6,637 nt of DNA, taken from an uncultured Oscillospiraceae bacterium. Lineage in GTDB: Bacteria; Bacillota_A; Clostridia; Oscillospirales; Acutalibacteraceae. Under the pieces are notes generated by a model. It had not been told where the DNA came from. It did not search any database and saw only the letters and a program-made list of their open reading frames with translations. Location: the NCBI GenBank assembly GCA_900554165.1, contig USGR01000051.1, positions 1-6,637 on the forward strand. Reading direction: 5' to 3'. Position numbers and translations under genes: made by a program. Below are positions 5,251-6,637 of this stretch, in pieces (the stretch's first letter is position 1; the number at the start of each line of letters is the position of its first letter).

Positions 5251-6637
5251 TTATTTCTTCCTCGGCTGCGACTGAATTGGGTCGCCGACGACATGAACCT
5301 TCATCATATTAGTGGTGCCGGGCACACCGACAGGTGATCCGGCGGTGATAACTACAAGGTCGCCGTCTTTAATTATTCCGGCCTCCTGAGTTACTTCGAC
5401 AGCACGGGCGAAAAGCGCATCAGTATTGTCCTGTTCATCTAACTTAAGAGGATATGTGCCCCATGCCAAATTAAGCTGGCGCAGCACCCTGTCGCTGGTA
5501 GAGCAGCTTACCGTCTGACAAGCCGGACGGTTTTTGGCAATTGTGCGTGCGGTAGCGCCTGTTTCGGTTACCGTTATAATGCAGGTGGCCGACAAGTCGT
5601 GCGCAGCTGAACATGCTGAGTATGATATTGCATTAGTAACGTTATATAAATCGTCATGAGGATAATTACGGAATCTTGCTTTATAGTTTATGTCTTTCTC
5701 TGTGCGCTTTGCTATTTGAGCCATTGTTTTAACGGCTTCAACCGGATACTTTCCAGCCGCCGTCTCGCCTGAAAGCATTATTCCGCTGGTTCCGTCATAT
5801 ATGGCGTTGGCAACGTCGGTTATCTCAGCGCGCGTAGGGCGCGGATTATTTATCATTGACTCTAGCATCTGTGTAGCGGTAATGACAAGTTTTCCGGATA
5901 AAAATGCCTTTTTAATCAGTTTTTTCTGTATAACTGGAATATCTTCGATAGGTATTTCGACGCCCAAATCACCTCTGGCGACCATTATTCCGTCGGACAC
6001 TCTTAATATTTCATCAATATTGGCAACACCATCGGCGTTTTCAATTTTAGCAATTATCTGTATTCCGGTATCGCCAAGACGCTCCAGCTCGTCTCTCACT
6101 TTAAGAATGTCCTCGGCCGTGCGTGTAAAAGATGTGGCTATACAATCGAAATTATTCTCTACAATAAACCTTAAATCCGCACGGTCATGGCTGTTTATGA
6201 AAGGAAGAGACAGATGAATTCCAGGTACATTTACTCCTTTATTTGACGATACTGTACCACCGTTTACAACTGTGCAAACGATGTCAGTGTCAGTGCAGCT
6301 TTCAACTACAAGCTCAATCAGACCGTCGTCTATAAGAATACGTGCGCCACGTGATACATCCTGCGGCAGCCCCTCAAATGAAACTGACACAATGTTATTA
6401 TCGCCTATGATTTCTTTTGTAGTTAGAGTAAACTGCTGATTTACTTTAAGCTCAACTTTATTCGATTTAAATGTCCCAAGCCTTATTTCGGGCCCTTTGG
6501 TGTCGGCAAGCAGGGCAATAGGAAGACCAAGCTCATCCCGGACTTCTTTAAGCATATTTATACGGGCAAGCTGCTGGTCGTGTGTTGAGTGCGAAAAATT
6601 GACACGGGCAACATCCATACCTGCTAAAATCATATTC
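5251..6637 (-). CDS. pyk: Pyruvate kinase, N-terminus cut off by the window edge
   Basis: Pyruvate kinase makes pyruvate and ATP from phosphoenolpyruvate and ADP in the last step of glycolysis. About 461 residues are visible. The ATG at 6633 is internal: the preceding codon is open, and NMILAGMDVARVNFSH is the usual sequence some 20 residues into the protein. Numbering from that ATG, ARVNFSH is at 9-15 and ADTKGPEIR at 43-51. A B-domain follows at about 52-148. The signature IIAKIENADG is at 193-202, with the catalytic Lys196 and the metal-binding Glu198. ARGDLG is at 219-224, with metal-binding Asp222, and ATQMLESM at 253-260. The C-terminal allosteric-type domain ends near 450 (MMKVHVVGD), then a short SQPRKK tail. 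There is no extra PEP-utiliser-like C-terminal domain as found in Bacillus enzymes. It faces the ABC genes and has no promoter in the window. Confidence 0.97.
   Translation of the reverse strand, partial: NMILAGMDVARVNFSHSTHDQQLARINMLKEVRDELGLPIALLADTKGPEIRLGTFKSNKVELKVNQQFTLTTKEIIGDNNIVSVSFEGLPQDVSRGARILIDDGLIELVVESCTDTDIVCTVVNGGTVSSNKGVNVPGIHLSLPFINSHDRADLRFIVENNFDCIATSFTRTAEDILKVRDELERLGDTGIQIIAKIENADGVANIDEILRVSDGIMVARGDLGVEIPIEDIPVIQKKLIKKAFLSGKLVITATQMLESMINNPRPTRAEITDVANAIYDGTSGIMLSGETAAGKYPVEAVKTMAQIAKRTEKDINYKARFRNYPHDDLYNVTNAISYSACSAAHDLSATCIITVTETGATARTIAKNRPACQTVSCSTSDRVLRQLNLAWGTYPLKLDEQDNTDALFARAVEVTQEAGIIKDGDLVVITAGSPVGVPGTTNMMKVHVVGDPIQSQPRKK

Noticed and set aside
5233..5337. 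34-codon + strand frame with an AAGGAG site six bases before its ATG, antisense to the end of pyk
   Set aside because: The site-to-start arrangement is good, but the frame lies almost wholly on the complement of the conserved pyk C-terminus and no + strand promoter was found. Chance is the simpler explanation; ribosome profiling would settle it.
5801..6217. 138-codon + strand frame inside pyk
   Set aside because: It is a shadow of the conserved pyruvate kinase core, with no ribosome binding site and a Ser/Ile-rich composition typical of antisense frames.

Overview
The window looks like ordinary chromosome from a low-to-mid GC member of the Firmicutes, probably class Clostridia. The grounds are the substrate-binding lipoprotein with a Gram-positive style signal peptide and a late, clostridial-looking substrate-binding family, GGAGG-type ribosome binding sites, an RF2 of clostridial type, and A/T-rich spacers between genes of moderate GC. 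The species cannot be named from the sequence.

Left to right, the window opens with the 3' part of prmA (ribosomal protein L11 methyltransferase, + strand, ends at 380). A 409-base spacer with no convincing gene follows. Then comes prfB (peptide chain release factor 2, 790-1908), written as one uninterrupted frame with no programmed frameshift. Two bases after its stop begins a lipoprotein gene (1911-2933) for the binding component of a NitT/TauT-like ABC importer. After a second spacer (2934-3338), holding a possible terminator, a near-perfect palindrome and a clear extended -10 promoter, come the matching permease (3339-4133) and a short ATPase (4117-4746), which overlap by 17 bases. A strong terminator closes this block at about 4826.

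The third spacer, up to 5250, separates this convergent pair. It carries a second strong hairpin (4856-4890) with a T tract on the - strand, and a long imperfect hairpin (4967-5072) that may belong to a small RNA or to the 3' untranslated region of the facing gene. The window ends inside pyk (pyruvate kinase, - strand, 5251-6637), which lacks only its first twenty or so codons.

Together the three ABC genes should form one importer: a membrane-anchored binding lipoprotein, a permease presumably acting as a homodimer, and a cytoplasmic ATPase. Its substrate cannot be read from the sequence. The odd points are the arrangement, with the binding protein coupled to a translation factor gene while the other two parts have their own promoter, and the structured spacers. 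I found no CRISPR array, insertion sequence, tRNA, rRNA or clear new system.
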